A stretch of DNA of 64,000 bases. Source: Pseudomonas piscis. GTDB lineage: Bacteria; Pseudomonadota; Gammaproteobacteria; Pseudomonadales; Pseudomonadaceae. The translations under genes and the position numbers were made by a program. Shown here in pieces: positions 63,227-64,000 of this stretch. Location of the stretch: the NCBI RefSeq assembly GCF_009380155.1, contig NZ_WHUV01000001.1, positions 1,674,001-1,738,000 on the forward strand, in the 5' to 3' direction. The notes beneath the pieces are model-generated. The model was not told the origin of the DNA and did not search any database. It was given only the letters and a program-made list of their open reading frames with translations. Position 1 is the first letter of the stretch. Each line of letters opens with the position of its first letter.

Positions 63227-64000
63227 ATGCTGTTCTTCTTGCGTGACCAGGCATTGGTTCGCCTGCTGAATGACTCTCAGGTGCGGGTCGCCCGTGCCCG
63301 CTCCAACGCGGATTTGCTGGAGGTGCTCGACAGGCTCGAGGTGTTTCCCGGTGGGCTGGAGTTCGATCATGTGCAGTCGATAGTCCTTCTGGTGCTGGCC
63401 TTTGCCGCCTTCGCCACGATGTGGTTGATGGATGGCATGGGCGGGATGTTCTGGCTGGGTCTAGCCCTGATCTTTTCCAGCTACTACATCGGTAAAGGGC
63501 TTTCTGGATCGTCGACGGACCTGGCCGCCAGTATTGCTCGCAAATGTGCACTGTTCTGCAATGAGTTGAGCGAATTCGACAGTACCGCCGACTGGCGCCT
63601 GAAGAAGCTCAATAGTGAATTCATCGAATATCAGCGAGGCAATGAGCGGCGTCACATCGTCGACTCGGTCCAGGGCGTCTATCGGAGAGGTTGCCACCGG
63701 CTGGCGTTCGAATACCACCACCTGCAGTACGTTACCTCCAGCAACCAGCGTGGGCCGGGTGGCAGCTACAGGAAGGTCTTCGATACCTTCAATCGCTATA
63801 GCCTGGTGGTGGAGTTCCCTTGGGTGATGGATATCGCGGTTCGTTCCAGCCCTTTGCCGGCCCCACAGACGTTGCAGCCGTTCAAGACCGGTTGCAGCGC
63901 TTTCGATGAGACCTTCGTACTGCGAGGCAATGATCAGGCCGGTTGCGAGCGATTCGCCACGGCCGCGACCCTGGCTTTTTTGCTGGAGCTTGCGCGTCGC
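63227..64000 (+). CDS. DUF3137-like membrane protein, 5' part (cut by window end)
   Basis: The frame is open for 258 codons to the last base. It starts MLFFLRDQALVRLLNDSQVRV with AAGGA before the ATG. Two close membrane helices (about 52-88: IVLLVLAFAAFATMWL and FWLGLALIFSSYYIG) are followed by a soluble domain with HIVDSVQGVYRRGCHR and VVEFPWVMDIAV. The pattern of a hydrophobic hairpin followed by a large cytosolic domain resembles DUF3137 proteins. The C-terminus lies outside the window. Confidence 0.75.
   Translation, partial: MLFFLRDQALVRLLNDSQVRVARARSNADLLEVLDRLEVFPGGLEFDHVQSIVLLVLAFAAFATMWLMDGMGGMFWLGLALIFSSYYIGKGLSGSSTDLAASIARKCALFCNELSEFDSTADWRLKKLNSEFIEYQRGNERRHIVDSVQGVYRRGCHRLAFEYHHLQYVTSSNQRGPGGSYRKVFDTFNRYSLVVEFPWVMDIAVRSSPLPAPQTLQPFKTGCSAFDETFVLRGNDQAGCERFATAATLAFLLELARR

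Overview
The window looks like chromosomal DNA of a fluorescent Pseudomonas (Gammaproteobacteria; the P. fluorescens / P. protegens / P. chlororaphis side of the genus fits best). Reasons: high GC, Pseudomonas-style gene content, two tandem cbb3 oxidase operons next to ccoGHIS, hemN and anr, and a gene order close to P. aeruginosa PAO1 as I remember it (smc-zipA-ligA-4.5S RNA, dnaX-ybaB-recR, apt-anr-PA1545-hemN-PA1547-ccoSIHG-cco1-cco2, aer-acnA, slt-uup-fadBA-topA). No phage, insertion sequence, CRISPR array or tRNA was found.

Layout. 1-4,690: end of smc, zipA, ligA and the 4.5S SRP RNA. 4,690-14,913: an accessory block holding an unknown lipoprotein, a GrpB-like protein, a divergent LysR/EamA pair, a DUF2167 protein, a VOC protein, an XRE regulator, an Aer-type chemoreceptor with a PAS-GGDEF-EAL gene behind it, and a lone periplasmic binding protein. 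15,051-21,491: dnaX, ybaB, an NADP oxidoreductase, recR, an acyl-CoA dehydrogenase, apt. 21,574-37,234: the micro-oxic respiration block: anr, a PA1545-like gene, hemN, a TauE/SafE-like protein, ccoS-I-H-G and two complete ccoNOQP operons, nearly all on the minus strand. 37,334-50,224: alpha/beta hydrolase, aer, CPBP protease, acnA, rlmM, tusA, a MATE exporter, pdxB, a small protein and an ABC exporter. 50,399-64,000: slt, uup, a universal stress protein, a membrane-anchored orphan, fadBA, a DUF1653 protein, topA, and two conserved hypothetical genes, the last cut by the window edge.

How it works together. The centre of the window is a low-oxygen module. Anr (oxygen-sensing FNR type) has a perfect palindromic site upstream of hemN and a good one upstream of the distal oxidase operon (cco2). 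Less perfect sites precede ccoG and the proximal operon (cco1). HemN supplies heme without oxygen, CcoGHIS supply copper and assembly functions, and two Aer-type receptors couple energy taxis to the same physiology. One receptor sits in an operon with a c-di-GMP enzyme whose EAL domain lacks key residues.

The observations I find most worth following are: near-identical DNA between the two cco operons (concerted evolution), a shared 19-base palindromic motif upstream of ccoG and of ccoN1, a 17-bp long-range stem that competes with a terminator upstream of fadBA (55,562-55,657), a promoter/operator overlap before the acyl-CoA dehydrogenase, REP-like elements, and the degenerate EAL domain. I did not find a clearly new multi-gene system.
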